Assembly: GCF_016908875.1 (NCBI RefSeq)
Contig: NZ_JAFBES010000008.1
Coordinates: forward strand, 62,001-126,000
Direction: 5' to 3'
Source of the DNA: Bacillus ectoiniformans
GTDB lineage: Bacteria > Bacillota > Bacilli > Bacillales > Domibacillaceae
Length of the DNA stretch: 64,000 nucleotides
Each line of letters begins with the position of its first letter. The stretch's first letter is position 1. The notes under the pieces were generated by a model that saw only the letters and a list, made by a program, of their open reading frames with translations, searched no databases and was not told the DNA's origin. Shown in pieces: positions 34,719-44,248 of the stretch. Position numbers and translations under genes: made by a program.

Positions 34719-36428
34719 ATGTTATTGCGCAACTTGAAAATAGGGAACAAATTACTCGTATTAATTCTTATTTCTATTGTCTTTCTTAGTGCTGTTGGCG
34801 TGACCGGCTATATTTACATGAAGCAAATGGCTGACAATACACAAAATATGTATGAGAACAACTTAAACCCCATTGTTCAGCTTGATCAAATCCGAATAAA
34901 CAACCGAGCGATTGATTCGTACACTCTTCAATATATGCTTACAGATGACCCTGCTGTTTATAAAGATTTAGACGAGCAAACGGAAGCAAAGATCGCAGAA
35001 ACACAATCTTTAATTGGTGACTACGAGAAGACCAAACTGTCTTCGTTTGAAGCCGAACGCCTTGATCAATTTAAACAAGAGTACCAGTCTTATATCGATG
35101 ATGTAACAAAAGTTCAAGAGTTAGGGCGAGTGAATAAAAACGAAGAAGCCTATGTCCTATATTCTACTAGTATGGTAGAATCTCGCCGCTTAGTAAATGA
35201 ACTGTCAGATGAACTCGGTCAATTCAATACAAAGGCAGCCGATGAAGCAAATCAAAATAATACAAACAAAGTATCGCAAGCCACAACCATTATAATGGCT
35301 GTCGTCTTATTGTCATTATTGCTATTTGGCGCAACAGGCTATTTCATCACTCGCATTATTACCCACCCGATTAAAGATATTCAAAAGCTGATGGAACAAG
35401 CGGAAAAAGGAGATTTAACTGTGGAAGGTTCGAATCCGTCGAAAGATGAAATCGGTCTTTTAACTGTTTCGTTTAATCAAATGATGAACGGACTTCGCGG
35501 GGTCGTACGAACGGTTACAGAAACGTCTGAACAAGTGGCTGCCGCTTCTGAAGAACTAATGGCCAACTCAGAGGAAACGAGTAAAGCTACCGAACAAATT
35601 GCCTTTACAATGCAGGAAATGGCGACTAGTTCAGGCAAACAAACGCACAGTATTGAAGAAACATCTCAGACCATTCGAGAACTCTCCATAGGCGTTCAGC
35701 AAATCGCCTCCAACGCTCAGCAAGTATCGACTACTGCCATTGACACAACAGATAAAGCGTTAGAAGGAAATGAGTCGATTACGAAAGCTGTTACACAAAT
35801 GACGGAGATTAACGAAACGGTTAACGGACTGGCAGAAGTAGTGAAAGGACTTGGAAATCGCTCAAAAGAAATCGGTCAAATTGTGAATGCTATTACGGAT
35901 ATCGCCGCTCAAACCAATTTGTTAGCTCTGAATGCTGCAATCGAAGCAGCGAGAGCCGGCGAACATGGAAAAGGATTTGCGGTAGTAGCCGATGAAGTTC
36001 GAAAGCTTGCTGAAGAATCTGCTCAATCCGCGCAGCAGATTTCTAATTTAATCACTGATACTCAAACAGAAACGACTCGTGCAGTCCATTCAATGAATGT
36101 GGCAACTGAGAAAGTAGAGGAAGGCATTGAAGTGGTCAATATGGCAGGTATGTCATTTGAGCGCATTCAGTCCTCTATCAACGAAGTGACAAATCAAATT
36201 CAAGAAGTCTCTGCTGCTGTAGAACAAATGTCAGCAGGCACCGAACAAGTTGTTCAGAACATTAAAGTCCTGACAGATACTTCTGAAACGACGGCTGCAG
36301 GCACTCAAAATGTATCAGCCGCCACAGAAGAACAGTTAGCTTCAATGGAAGAGATTGCTTCCTCCTCTTCTGCTTTAGCGCATATGGCAGAAGAATTGCA
36401 GGCTATGGTTCGCAAATTTAAAGTATAA
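34719..36428 (+). CDS. methyl-accepting chemotaxis protein (4HB/HAMP/MCP)
   Basis: The receptor has membrane helix 1 at residues 12-33, a four-helix-bundle ligand domain (about 35-185), helix 2 at about 190-213, HAMP ([23 protein letters not shown] onward), and the long coiled-coil signalling domain. The signalling hairpin tip is conserved: [43 protein letters not shown]. It signals through CheW/CheA; the ligand is unknown. The N-terminus [13 protein letters not shown] is characteristic of Bacillus receptors. Only a weak ribosome site (GATGGGA) precedes the ATG. The gene is monocistronic with a terminator at 36443, and no clear sigma-D promoter could be found. Confidence 0.95.
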   Translation: MLLRNLKIGNKLLVLILISIVFLSAVGVTGYIYMKQMADNTQNMYENNLNPIVQLDQIRINNRAIDSYTLQYMLTDDPAVYKDLDEQTEAKIAETQSLIGDYEKTKLSSFEAERLDQFKQEYQSYIDDVTKVQELGRVNKNEEAYVLYSTSMVESRRLVNELSDELGQFNTKAADEANQNNTNKVSQATTIIMAVVLLSLLLFGATGYFITRIITHPIKDIQKLMEQAEKGDLTVEGSNPSKDEIGLLTVSFNQMMNGLRGVVRTVTETSEQVAAASEELMANSEETSKATEQIAFTMQEMATSSGKQTHSIEETSQTIRELSIGVQQIASNAQQVSTTAIDTTDKALEGNESITKAVTQMTEINETVNGLAEVVKGLGNRSKEIGQIVNAITDIAAQTNLLALNAAIEAARAGEHGKGFAVVADEVRKLAEESAQSAQQISNLITDTQTETTRAVHSMNVATEKVEEGIEVVNMAGMSFERIQSSINEVTNQIQEVSAAVEQMSAGTEQVVQNIKVLTDTSETTAAGTQNVSAATEEQLASMEEIASSSSALAHMAEELQAMVRKFKV

Positions 36429-36442
36429 ATATGACAAGAAAA

Positions 36443-36472
36443 ACGCAGGTTTCTCATCCGTGAGACCTGCGT
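36443..36472 (+). terminator. terminator after the chemoreceptor gene
   Basis: ACGCAGGT-type arm pairs with ACCTGCGT (with an inner CTC/GAG), followed by TTTTTT. Confidence 0.85.
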
Positions 36473-36556
36473 TTTTTATACAATAAATACGATCCCGAAA
36501 CCCAAAGAGGGTGGCTCCATACGACAGTCACGCATGAAGCCCCCCTCTTAATTGAT

Positions 36557-37033
36557 CTAATTATACATACGTCCTGTTTGTCCTGTTTGTGAATTTCCAG
36601 CCGTGTCGTCCGCTGTCACTTCTGCTCCAGCTTCCTTGACTTTGCTGCCAATCCCTTTTAAATCTTCTGTGGCTTCTTGAGCAGTGGATAAAATATTATT
36701 CGAGTCTTCTGTTACTTGACTCACCGGCTCAATCACATCTTTATTTACTTTTTCATATAGATCCTGCGCTTCGCTGATGGCTTCTTTCAAAACGGCAGAT
36801 GCATTTTTAAATCGCTCTTGAAAGTCATTCTTTACTTCCCCTGGATTCTCTTTTACTTTAGTGACCATATTCACCGTGGAATCTTTCACACCTCTTGTGG
36901 AAGAAGTTACTTTATTTCTGGTGTTCGTATCGAGCAGAGCAACCGCTCCTCCTACTACCGCTCCAATCATCATCCCAGTTAACAATTTGCTGTTCGAACC
37001 TGTTTTCGATTGCGAAATAGTCGTTTGCACCAT
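36557..37033 (-). CDS. YtxH-family small stress protein
   Basis: The 158-residue protein begins with a short glycine-rich hydrophobic segment (LLTGMMIGAVVGGAVALL, residues 17-34), then TNTRNKVTSSTRGVKD, the YtxH signature. A long amphipathic helical region rich in Lys, Glu and Val follows (about 55-130). YtxH-like proteins are general-stress or envelope-associated and their biochemical role is unclear. A sigma-B-like promoter (GTTTAG-N13-GGGAAT) lies about 40-66 bases before the start, in keeping with stress induction. The C-terminal tail (DTAGNSQTGQTGRMYN) is low complexity. Confidence 0.8.
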   Translation of the reverse strand: MVQTTISQSKTGSNSKLLTGMMIGAVVGGAVALLDTNTRNKVTSSTRGVKDSTVNMVTKVKENPGEVKNDFQERFKNASAVLKEAISEAQDLYEKVNKDVIEPVSQVTEDSNNILSTAQEATEDLKGIGSKVKEAGAEVTADDTAGNSQTGQTGRMYN

Positions 37034-37074
37034 AATACAGTTCCTCCTAGAAAGGTTATTTTATATAATCGTAT

Positions 37075-37099
37075 ATTCCCCTTTTCCAACGAACTAAAC
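37075..37099 (-). promoter_or_regulatory. candidate sigma-B promoter of the YtxH gene
   Basis: On the - strand GTTTAG (37094-37099), a 13-base spacer and GGGAAT (37075-37080) match the sigma-B consensus GTTTAA-N13/14-GGGTAT at 10 of 12 positions. Confidence 0.6.
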
Positions 37100-37214
37100 T
37101 ATCACCTCAAGCTCTGCCTATTCATTGAATCTTTAATTTATTCGTTATTTTCCCAGTCATCCCCTTTTACACCTACCTTATTATCTAGTTTCTTCTAATC
37201 ATTTTTAAACATTC

Positions 37215-37249
37215 GTTAACCGTTTACATTATTTAAGTAATCGTTTACA
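37215..37249 (+). promoter_or_regulatory. two cre-like (LacI/CcpA-type) sites upstream of the GH31 gene
   Basis: On the - strand TGTAAACGATTACT (37236-37249) fits the cre consensus TGWAANCGNTNWCA at 13 of 14 positions and TGTAAACGGTTAAC (37215-37228) at 12 of 14. The centres are 21 bases apart, two helical turns. Catabolite control by CcpA or a LacI-family sugar repressor is likely. Confidence 0.6.
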
Positions 37250-37295
37250 TAATTGGTGTGAGTACTTCATTAGGTAATATGGCGGCCTTTGCCAT

Positions 37296-37309
37296 CTTGT
37301 CTATACAAG
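37296..37309 (+). promoter_or_regulatory. TreR/GntR-type operator next to the GH31 promoter
   Basis: CTTGTCTATACAAG is an inverted repeat with one mismatched pair, resembling the B. subtilis TreR operator TTGTATATACAA. It ends 2 bases before the -35 box, a suitable place for repression. Confidence 0.5.
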
Positions 37310-37311
37310 TA

Positions 37312-37340
37312 TTGACCATACTGGAAAGCTTAGCTAAAGT
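37312..37340 (+). promoter_or_regulatory. sigma-A promoter of the GH31 gene
   Basis: TTGACC, a 17-base spacer and TAAAGT, 38 bases before the start codon. Confidence 0.55.
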
Positions 37341-37378
37341 CAGAGAGTAAAATAAAATATGAATGGAGTGTTACACAA

Positions 37379-39916
37379 ATGGTTCAAGCGAAACAACCAT
37401 TTAAAGTATTTGTCATTATGACGATCGCCATGATGATGATACTTTCTACAGGACTCACATCAGCTTTGGCAGTTACGCAGCCAGAAGCCGATACTCCTCT
37501 TAATAAAGAGAATATGCAGAAGTTATCTGCTAAAAGCGTAAAAAAGCTAGATAACGGCGTCCAATTTGATCTAGGTGAATATGATGCATTTATTCGAATT
37601 TTTTCTAAAGACCTAGTGAAAGTATCTGTTCTGAAAGATGGACAGAAAGAAGAATATTCTCAAGCTATTAAAAAGAAAGACTGGGAAACACCTAAATTCT
37701 CTACAAAAGACAGCAAAAACGAATACACACTTTTAACTGACGAACTAACCATTAAAGTCAGCAAGTCTCCATTCGGAGTTAAATTTTTAGATAAAAAAGG
37801 CAATGTGATCAATGAAGATTACATGGAAAATAAGTCTGCATCCGGTTATGAAGATGGAAAACCTTATGTCTTCAAGAAAACAGCTAAAGGTGAAAACTTC
37901 TACGGATTTGGTGAACAAGCCGGTTTAAACTTAAACCAGCGCGGAGAGAGTATCGGCATGTGGAATACAGATGCCTATGCTTATAACAAAGACACGAAAT
38001 ACTTATATACTTCTATTCCTTTCTTCATGGGACTGAAAGACAAGAAAGCTTATGGAATCCTCTTCGATAATACCTACCGCTCTTACTACGAGATGGCTAG
38101 TGAATCAGACGATTATTACTACTTTTACGCGAATGGCGGCCCATTAACATACTACTTCATGAATGGTCCTGAAATTTCAGACGTACTAGATATTTATACA
38201 GAGCTTACGGGCAAGATGGATCTTCCAGCTGAATGGACATTAGGTCTTCACCAAAGTAAATGGGGATACACAGCTGATGAAATCGTTGATGTAGCAAAAA
38301 CTTATCGCGAAAAGAATATTCCACTAGATACGATGCATTTCGATATTGATTATATGGATGGCTACCGCGTATTCACTTGGGCAGATAAATACAAACAAGC
38401 CCTTCACAAGCTGAAATCAATGGAAGGCTTCCACGCCATTGCCATTAATGATCCGGCTGTGAAACAAGATGAGAATTACAGCATTTATAATGAAGGCGTA
38501 GAAAAAGATTTCTATGGTAAAAATCCAGATGGTTCTAACTTTATCGGACCTGTATGGCCTGGTGATTCCGCCTTCCCTGACTTCTCTAAAGAAGAAGTGC
38601 GTGACTGGTGGGCAAAACACCACGACGTGCTATTCAATGAAGGAATTGATGGAATCTGGAATGACATGAACGAGCCGGCTGTATTTTTAGATGGCGGTAA
38701 GTATAACCACACGATGCCTTTAGATACGTATTTCGGTTATGAAGACGACAAAATTATGCACACAGAGTATCACAATTTATACGGCCATGACGAAGCCGAA
38801 GCAACATACAATGCATTTGGCATGCACAAGCCGAATGAACGTCCATTCGTGTTAACACGCGACATGTTTGCCGGCACTCAGCGTTATGCTGCTCTATGGA
38901 CTGGCGATAACGTAAGTAACTGGGAGCACCTGCAAATGTCACTTCCGATGAACATGAACATTGGTTTATCTGGTGTATCTTTTGTCGGTAACGATATTGG
39001 CGGATTCGCTTCACGTCCTGACAGTGAGCTTTACACTCGCTGGATTCAAGTAGGAGCTTTCCTTCCATTCTCTCGTATCCATTATGATTCAGATGCGAAA
39101 GCAGAAGTGAAACAAGGTCAAGAGCCTTGGGCGTTTGGTCCAGAAACAGAAGAAATTGCTAAGAAATACATCAACATGCGCTATCAATTAATGCCTTACC
39201 TATACAATGCATTCCAAGATTCTTCTGAAACAGGAAAACCGGTTCAGCAGCCGCTTGTTTATCACTATCAAGAAGATCCAAACACATACGATATCAGCAA
39301 TCAATTTATGTTCGGTGATTCTATGATGCTTTCACCTGTCGTAAAAGCTGGACAAACTTCTCGTGATGTTTATTTGCCTAAAGGCGAAACGTGGGTTGAT
39401 TACTGGACGAAGAAAGAATATAAAGGCGGCCAAACGATTCAAGTGGACGCTCCTGTTGAACATCTGCCAATCTTCGTGAAGAAGGATTCTATGATCCCAA
39501 CTCGTGAAGTACAGCAATATACAGGTGAAAACGAACTGACTAATCTTGTGCTTGATGCCTATGTGGATCATGAAGCACAATACAGCTTCTATGAGGATGA
39601 CGGAAAATCTCTTGCCCACCAAAATGGTGAGTTTGATGAAACGGTCTTCAATCTTGAGCAAAAAGGCAACAAAATCGAGTTCTCTAAATCAACGAAAACA
39701 GATCGTTTCGATTCTGCTCTAGAACAAGTCACATTGAAATTGAATAATGAAAAAGCACCGAAAAAAGTTCAAGCTGCTAACAAGAAATATAAACAAGTGG
39801 CTTCAATGGACGAAATGACGAACACAACACGTTCTTTCTTCTATGACGCAAAAACAAAAACGATTTACATCAACATTCCAGTTGAAGAGAACAAAAAAGT
39901 TCAAGTTAAGTTTTAA
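37379..39916 (+). CDS. secreted glycoside hydrolase family 31 alpha-glucosidase/glucosyltransferase
   Basis: The 845-residue protein carries a Sec signal peptide (FVIMTIAMMMILSTGLTSALA) and is therefore exported. The GH31 barrel starts after an N-terminal beta domain. The nucleophile region is DGIWNDMNEP (D429) and later motifs include LTRDMFAGTQRYAALWTGDN with the acid/base Asp, and SGVSFVGNDIGGF. Family members cleave or transfer alpha-glucosyl units (alpha-1,4, alpha-1,6, alpha-1,3). The next gene is a GH66 dextranase-like enzyme, so alpha-1,6-glucan is the likely substrate class; similar GH31-GH66 neighbours make or use cyclo-isomaltooligosaccharides in Paenibacillus. Upstream cre-like and TreR-like sites imply sugar regulation. 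Confidence 0.93.
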   Translation: MVQAKQPFKVFVIMTIAMMMILSTGLTSALAVTQPEADTPLNKENMQKLSAKSVKKLDNGVQFDLGEYDAFIRIFSKDLVKVSVLKDGQKEEYSQAIKKKDWETPKFSTKDSKNEYTLLTDELTIKVSKSPFGVKFLDKKGNVINEDYMENKSASGYEDGKPYVFKKTAKGENFYGFGEQAGLNLNQRGESIGMWNTDAYAYNKDTKYLYTSIPFFMGLKDKKAYGILFDNTYRSYYEMASESDDYYYFYANGGPLTYYFMNGPEISDVLDIYTELTGKMDLPAEWTLGLHQSKWGYTADEIVDVAKTYREKNIPLDTMHFDIDYMDGYRVFTWADKYKQALHKLKSMEGFHAIAINDPAVKQDENYSIYNEGVEKDFYGKNPDGSNFIGPVWPGDSAFPDFSKEEVRDWWAKHHDVLFNEGIDGIWNDMNEPAVFLDGGKYNHTMPLDTYFGYEDDKIMHTEYHNLYGHDEAEATYNAFGMHKPNERPFVLTRDMFAGTQRYAALWTGDNVSNWEHLQMSLPMNMNIGLSGVSFVGNDIGGFASRPDSELYTRWIQVGAFLPFSRIHYDSDAKAEVKQGQEPWAFGPETEEIAKKYINMRYQLMPYLYNAFQDSSETGKPVQQPLVYHYQEDPNTYDISNQFMFGDSMMLSPVVKAGQTSRDVYLPKGETWVDYWTKKEYKGGQTIQVDAPVEHLPIFVKKDSMIPTREVQQYTGENELTNLVLDAYVDHEAQYSFYEDDGKSLAHQNGEFDETVFNLEQKGNKIEFSKSTKTDRFDSALEQVTLKLNNEKAPKKVQAANKKYKQVASMDEMTNTTRSFFYDAKTKTIYINIPVEENKKVQVKF

Positions 39917-39931
39917 TTTTATTTAATAGAA

Positions 39932-39960
39932 GGGACTACTCACTTTTTGTGAATAGTCCC
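39932..39960 (+). terminator. hairpin between the GH31 and GH66 genes
   Basis: GGGACTACTCAC pairs with GTGAATAGTCCC around a T-rich loop, with TTTCATCTTTTT after it; it may attenuate rather than block GH66 expression. Confidence 0.75.
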
Positions 39961-39990
39961 TTTCATCTTTTTATAAGCAGGTGATCTATA

Positions 39991-41763
39991 ATGAACCAAA
40001 AACTTTTATGGGGCTTACTATTAGGAATTGTCGCCTTTATTATTCTGATGGCAGTCTATACATACACCCGACCTTCTGCGCCACTAAAAGAAGAATCATC
40101 CGATATTCTGTTTTCTAACCTTCATACCGACCAAGCTCGGTACGACCCTAAACACCAAGTGACATTCAGTATAAAAAATCATATTAAACCAGACCATGTC
40201 ACCATCACTTATTATCATCTAAACGATCTAATTAAAAAGCAACATCTCACAGTTGATGAGCCTGGCGAACATATTTGGTCATGGAAGCCGCCTGAGGATG
40301 ATTACCGGGGATATTTAATTGAAGTCACTATGAAAAAGGACGATCGCATTCAGTCAGAAACCATTGCCGTAGATGTATCTAGTGATTGGAGAAAGTTCCC
40401 GAGATACGGATTTCTCTCCCGCTTTGACGATTCTGCCGCGGTAAATGGGCAATCAGTTATTGATGACCTCAACCGCTATCATATAAACGGGCTGCAATTT
40501 TACGATTGGCATTACGAACATCAAGAACCGCTGAAGATGGACAATTCCTCACCTGCCTCTCATTGGGAAGATGTAGCCACCCGTCATATTTCCTTTGATG
40601 CGGTTCAACAGTACATTGAATGGGCCCATGAAACAAACATGAAAGCCATGAGCTATAACCTCCTTTACGGTTCATTTGAAAACCGGGATCTTCCTCGCGA
40701 ATGGCAGCTGTTTAAAGACCCTGATCAACAGCAAGCCGATCAGCACCCTTTACCAGACGACTGGAAAAGCAACGTCAATGTCATGAACCCTACAAACCCG
40801 TGGTGGCAGGAACACTTAATCAATCAGCAGAAACAAGTGTATGCCCACTTGCCCTTTGACGGCTGGCATATTGACCAATTGGGAGACCGTGGAGAAGTGT
40901 ACAACGAGTGGGGAGACAGAATCAATGTAGCTGAAAGCTTCCAGCCGTTTCTTCAGGAAATAAAAGAACAGATGCCTGATAAGGAGATGGTACTGAATGC
41001 TGTAAATCAGTATGGTCAGTCCTCCATTGCCGAAGCCTCCCCTTCCTTTCTGTACACAGAAGTGTGGGACGAATACAAAACTTATAATGACCTCAAGCGA
41101 ATATTAGACGAAAACGCCGCTCTATCAAAAACAGATCAAAGTTCCGTCCTCGCCGCATACATGAATTATGACCGTTCCGATCAACCAGGTAATCTGAACG
41201 AAGCTGGCATCTTACTGACGGATGCCGTGATTTTTGCGAGTGGCGGTGCTCACCTGGAACTAGGAGAGCATATGTTGTCGAAGGAATATTTCCCTCATAA
41301 CAACTTGCAAATGTCAGCGGGTCTGAAGAAGAAAATGATGGCCTATTACGATTTTTTGACCGCTTATGAAAATGTTTTAAGAGATAACATAAGTGAATCA
41401 TCTCTATCGATCGACGCCAATCAGCCGATTCCACTCTCTGTTGGAGAAGCTAAAAAAGATCACATTTGGGTGTTGCCAAAAGAAAAAGGCAACAGACAAA
41501 TGATTCACTTCATTAACCTCCTTGATGCAGAAACAATAGAGTGGCGTGATACGAATGCAACTCAGCCAGTACCAGAGCTGCGGACGAATCTAACATTTAC
41601 TATAGAAGAAGATCGCCGCGTAAAAGAGATTTGGATGGCTTCACCTGACTATCACTCAGGAAAACCTGTCGCTGTTCCTTTTGAACAATCCGAGAGCCAG
41701 ACGACCTTTACCCTGCCTTCTCTCACCTACTGGGACATGCTAGTAGTGGAATACGAAGAATGA
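39991..41763 (+). CDS. membrane-anchored glycoside hydrolase family 66 (dextranase-like)
   Basis: After an uncleaved N-terminal anchor helix (residues 6-24) come an immunoglobulin-like domain (about 40-130) and the GH66 barrel. The barrel shows FDGWHIDQLGDRG (nucleophile D295) and FLYTEVWDEY (acid/base E357), the residues used by dextranases and cycloisomaltooligosaccharide glucanotransferases. At 590 residues it lacks room for the CBM35 insert of the latter, so an endo-dextranase is more likely. AGGTGAT precedes the ATG. It should work on the cell surface with the exported GH31 enzyme, leaving isomalto-oligosaccharides for uptake and intracellular GH13 cleavage (inference). Confidence 0.88.
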   Translation: MNQKLLWGLLLGIVAFIILMAVYTYTRPSAPLKEESSDILFSNLHTDQARYDPKHQVTFSIKNHIKPDHVTITYYHLNDLIKKQHLTVDEPGEHIWSWKPPEDDYRGYLIEVTMKKDDRIQSETIAVDVSSDWRKFPRYGFLSRFDDSAAVNGQSVIDDLNRYHINGLQFYDWHYEHQEPLKMDNSSPASHWEDVATRHISFDAVQQYIEWAHETNMKAMSYNLLYGSFENRDLPREWQLFKDPDQQQADQHPLPDDWKSNVNVMNPTNPWWQEHLINQQKQVYAHLPFDGWHIDQLGDRGEVYNEWGDRINVAESFQPFLQEIKEQMPDKEMVLNAVNQYGQSSIAEASPSFLYTEVWDEYKTYNDLKRILDENAALSKTDQSSVLAAYMNYDRSDQPGNLNEAGILLTDAVIFASGGAHLELGEHMLSKEYFPHNNLQMSAGLKKKMMAYYDFLTAYENVLRDNISESSLSIDANQPIPLSVGEAKKDHIWVLPKEKGNRQMIHFINLLDAETIEWRDTNATQPVPELRTNLTFTIEEDRRVKEIWMASPDYHSGKPVAVPFEQSESQTTFTLPSLTYWDMLVVEYEE

Positions 41764-41825
41764 GACGGCACTCTTTTATCTGTTTGGCAGGATTATTGAA
41801 AGAACTGGCTTAAAAATAGGGAATT

Positions 41826-41945
41826 TAGAAAGAATGTAGCCCATTTTAGAAAGAATAACCCCTTAATCGGCAGGAATATATGCGATTTTGGAAAGATTAA
41901 TCTCCTGACCCACAGGAATTCACACGATTTAAGCAAGAGTCATGA
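41826..41945. repeat. degenerate intergenic repeat, core TTTAGAAAGAAT
   Basis: Three imperfect copies of an element read TTTAGAAAGAATGTAGCCC, TTTAGAAAGAATAACCCC and TTTGGAAAGATTAATCTCC. CAGGAAT...CGATTT segments lie between or after them. The architecture resembles the GCTGATA elements but with a different core. No gene is present in the gap. Confidence 0.45.
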
Positions 41946-41964
41946 TACTCTGAACTCAAAACAA

Positions 41965-42016
41965 AACAGGACCGCTGAAGAATCCAGTGTAAACTGACTC
42001 ATTCAGCGGTCCTGTT
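41965..42016. terminator. strong bidirectional terminator
   Basis: A 15-base perfect stem (AACAGGACCGCTGAA with TTCAGCGGTCCTGTT) separates the convergent GH66 and Mur-ligase genes. Confidence 0.85.
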
Positions 42017-42020
42017 CTAT

Positions 42021-43568
42021 TTAAAACCATACATGTGAATCTCCTTGCTGTTCTTCAGCATGTTGATACACATTCCTACTATCAATTTCAGATTGAAAGT
42101 ATTCTTTAATGATTTTCTCATCTGAATGCGGGATAGACTTGCCTTTCACAATCTGCGCCCCGTTAATGCACCCGCTCGTTAACAAGACGATATCCCCTTC
42201 CCCACTTTTCTCCAAAGCCCTACGCACACCTTCCGACCGACTCGTTGTTTGGTAAATAGGCTGGTTATGCGGAACGGCGAATCCTGTCATGACCTGATTG
42301 ACGATTTCTTCTGGATCATGATATCCCGGATGATCCACCGTTACGATTAAAACATCCGCTTCCCCATCAGCTGCTTTCGCCATTTTTGGCATTTTACCAA
42401 AATCACGTATGCCAATTCCCGCGATCATGGCAATCAGTCGGCTATGTGGAATTTTCTTCACTTCATCAAGCACAGACTTTAAAGCAACCGGCGTATGAGC
42501 ATAATCTAAGATCACTTTACGCCCGGCCGTTTGAATAGTTTGGAACCGGCCTTCTACTTGAGGCATTTGCGGAAGAACAGCGAGAATATCTTCCATCTCT
42601 ACTCCGATGAGCAAGGCCGCTCCAATGGCCGCTGTTAAGTTTCCAATATTGTATTCTCCGTAAAGCGGAACCTCGATTCTTTCTGTCACGTCCTGCCACG
42701 TTAAGTCAAACGCCATGCCTTCTTCGTGATGCTCGCAGTTTCCCCACACTAGATCCGCTCCTGATTCCACTCTTCGGCTGTACGTAATCACTGGATGATC
42801 AGCTATAGCTAGAATCCGTGAGGCCATTTCTTGATCATCCACGTTTACCACGCTTGTCTTCGCCTGTTTGAAAAGCTGCAGCTTAGACTGTGTATAATGA
42901 TCCATCGTACGGTGATATTCCATATGTTCCTCTGACACATTGGTGTGAATCGCGACATCAAACCTGATCCCCTCGACTCGTTTCTGGTCCAGAGAAATAG
43001 AAGACACCTCCATAGCGGCAGCCTTGTGATTTGATGCGACTAACTTATGAAAAATCTGATGGATATTTGGCGCCATCGGAGTAGTCGGCGTGCTTTTCTC
43101 AAATTCCAGCTTCCCCTCTTTCGTCCAAATGCCCGTTGTCCCAAGCAGCCCGCAATCTATATCGAGTAAATTAAATAAGCTGCTTACAAACGTTGCCACC
43201 GTTGTTTTTCCGTTCGTGCCTGTGACACCTACTTTCACTAGATGATCTTTGGCATTCTCATAAAAGTAGATGGAAAAATAGGCGAGAGCTTCTTTCGTAT
43301 TTTTGACATGAAGAAATGTACGCGCCGGGTGCTTCTGGCTAAACGATTGCAAAATATCAGCTTGACTGCCAACAATGGTCATGGCACCTTGCTGTATAGC
43401 TTGTTCTATATATAAATGCCCGTCCGTATTTTCCCCTTCGATACAAAAAAAGACCGAACCGTTTTGTACTTGATGAGAATTATAAGCAATGCTTGTCACT
43501 TCTTGACGAGCAGGGCCAAACAGGTGGACAACTGAAAACTGGGGAATGAGGGAAAATGATATCCGCAT
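42021..43568 (-). CDS. MurE-like Mur ligase with altered amino-acid motif
   Basis: The 515-residue protein has the full Mur ligase architecture: UDP-sugar domain with YNSHQVQNGSVFFCIEG, the ATP loop GVTGTNGKTT (114-123), STPTTP, a probable carbamylated Lys in YTQSKLQLF, DYAHTP, and the C-terminal ligase domain. In MurE the added amino acid is read by DNPR (meso-DAP) or DNPA (lysine); here the site reads DHPG (412-415). The nearby GCGGDRD region is GIGIRDF. It stands alone with its own ribosome site rather than in the mra/mur cluster. It is thus a MurE paralogue, with a substrate that may not be standard peptidoglycan precursor. Confidence 0.85.
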   Translation of the reverse strand: MRISFSLIPQFSVVHLFGPARQEVTSIAYNSHQVQNGSVFFCIEGENTDGHLYIEQAIQQGAMTIVGSQADILQSFSQKHPARTFLHVKNTKEALAYFSIYFYENAKDHLVKVGVTGTNGKTTVATFVSSLFNLLDIDCGLLGTTGIWTKEGKLEFEKSTPTTPMAPNIHQIFHKLVASNHKAAAMEVSSISLDQKRVEGIRFDVAIHTNVSEEHMEYHRTMDHYTQSKLQLFKQAKTSVVNVDDQEMASRILAIADHPVITYSRRVESGADLVWGNCEHHEEGMAFDLTWQDVTERIEVPLYGEYNIGNLTAAIGAALLIGVEMEDILAVLPQMPQVEGRFQTIQTAGRKVILDYAHTPVALKSVLDEVKKIPHSRLIAMIAGIGIRDFGKMPKMAKAADGEADVLIVTVDHPGYHDPEEIVNQVMTGFAVPHNQPIYQTTSRSEGVRRALEKSGEGDIVLLTSGCINGAQIVKGKSIPHSDEKIIKEYFQSEIDSRNVYQHAEEQQGDSHVWF

Positions 43569-43738
43569 AGAAAGCTCCTTTTTCTAACATGTGTTTTTTT
43601 ATATAGTTACCCCAATTTAAAACAGTTATCCGATTTTCTAGCGCACTCAGCACATCCAGTAGTTAGAACGATTAGTTTATTTTGGAATCGGTCCGGGAAT
43701 GATGTGAAAGAGATTTCATTTTTACAAGGAGGACTACA

Positions 43739-44218
43739 ATGAAGAAATGGGGATATTCAGCGTTAACTGTATTAATGATGGTGACTGCTGCAGGCTGCAG
43801 TGGAAATGAAGAAGAACCAGAAGATAAAACAAAAGAAGAACAAACGGAACCAGCTGAAACAAATGAAACAACAGAAGGCACGATGACAGAAGAAACAAAC
43901 GAAGAGTCGACTGATTTGACGAGCGGCGTAGAAGGAGTTCACAACTCCCTGCAAACACTGAAAAATGCGGTTGAAACACCTGACAATCAGGACGAAATGA
44001 AGAAGTCCGGTGAAGAATTAGAAGAGAAATGGGATCAGATTGAGAAAGACGTAGAAGAACAATATCCCGAAGACTATGCAAACATCGAAGAGAGTCTTTA
44101 TCCATTAATGGATGAGGCTAAAAAGGATGAGCCTGATACAGAAAAAATGAAACCACTAATAGAAGATACCGATAAAAAGCTGACAGAGTTTAAAGACAAA
44201 ATTCTTCCAGCCAGCTAA
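43739..44218 (+). CDS. acidic lipoprotein of unknown function
   Basis: The signal peptide ends at TAAGC (C19), a lipobox, so the protein is anchored to the outer leaflet. A 40-residue Glu/Thr-rich linker follows, then a helical domain of about 95 residues (VEGVHNSLQTLKNAVE to the end) resembling a four-helix bundle with many Lys/Glu pairs. I do not recognise the family; small helical lipoproteins of this sort occur in Bacillus without known roles. AAGGAGG precedes the ATG. It is transcribed alone, ending at a terminator (44225). Confidence 0.75.
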   Translation: MKKWGYSALTVLMMVTAAGCSGNEEEPEDKTKEEQTEPAETNETTEGTMTEETNEESTDLTSGVEGVHNSLQTLKNAVETPDNQDEMKKSGEELEEKWDQIEKDVEEQYPEDYANIEESLYPLMDEAKKDEPDTEKMKPLIEDTDKKLTEFKDKILPAS

Positions 44219-44224
44219 CACTAA

Positions 44225-44248
44225 GGGAGCCTGCATATACAGGCTCCC
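44225..44248. terminator. bidirectional terminator
   Basis: GGGAGCCTG pairs perfectly with CAGGCTCCC between convergent genes; it overlaps the last base of the cyclase gene's stop region. Confidence 0.75.
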
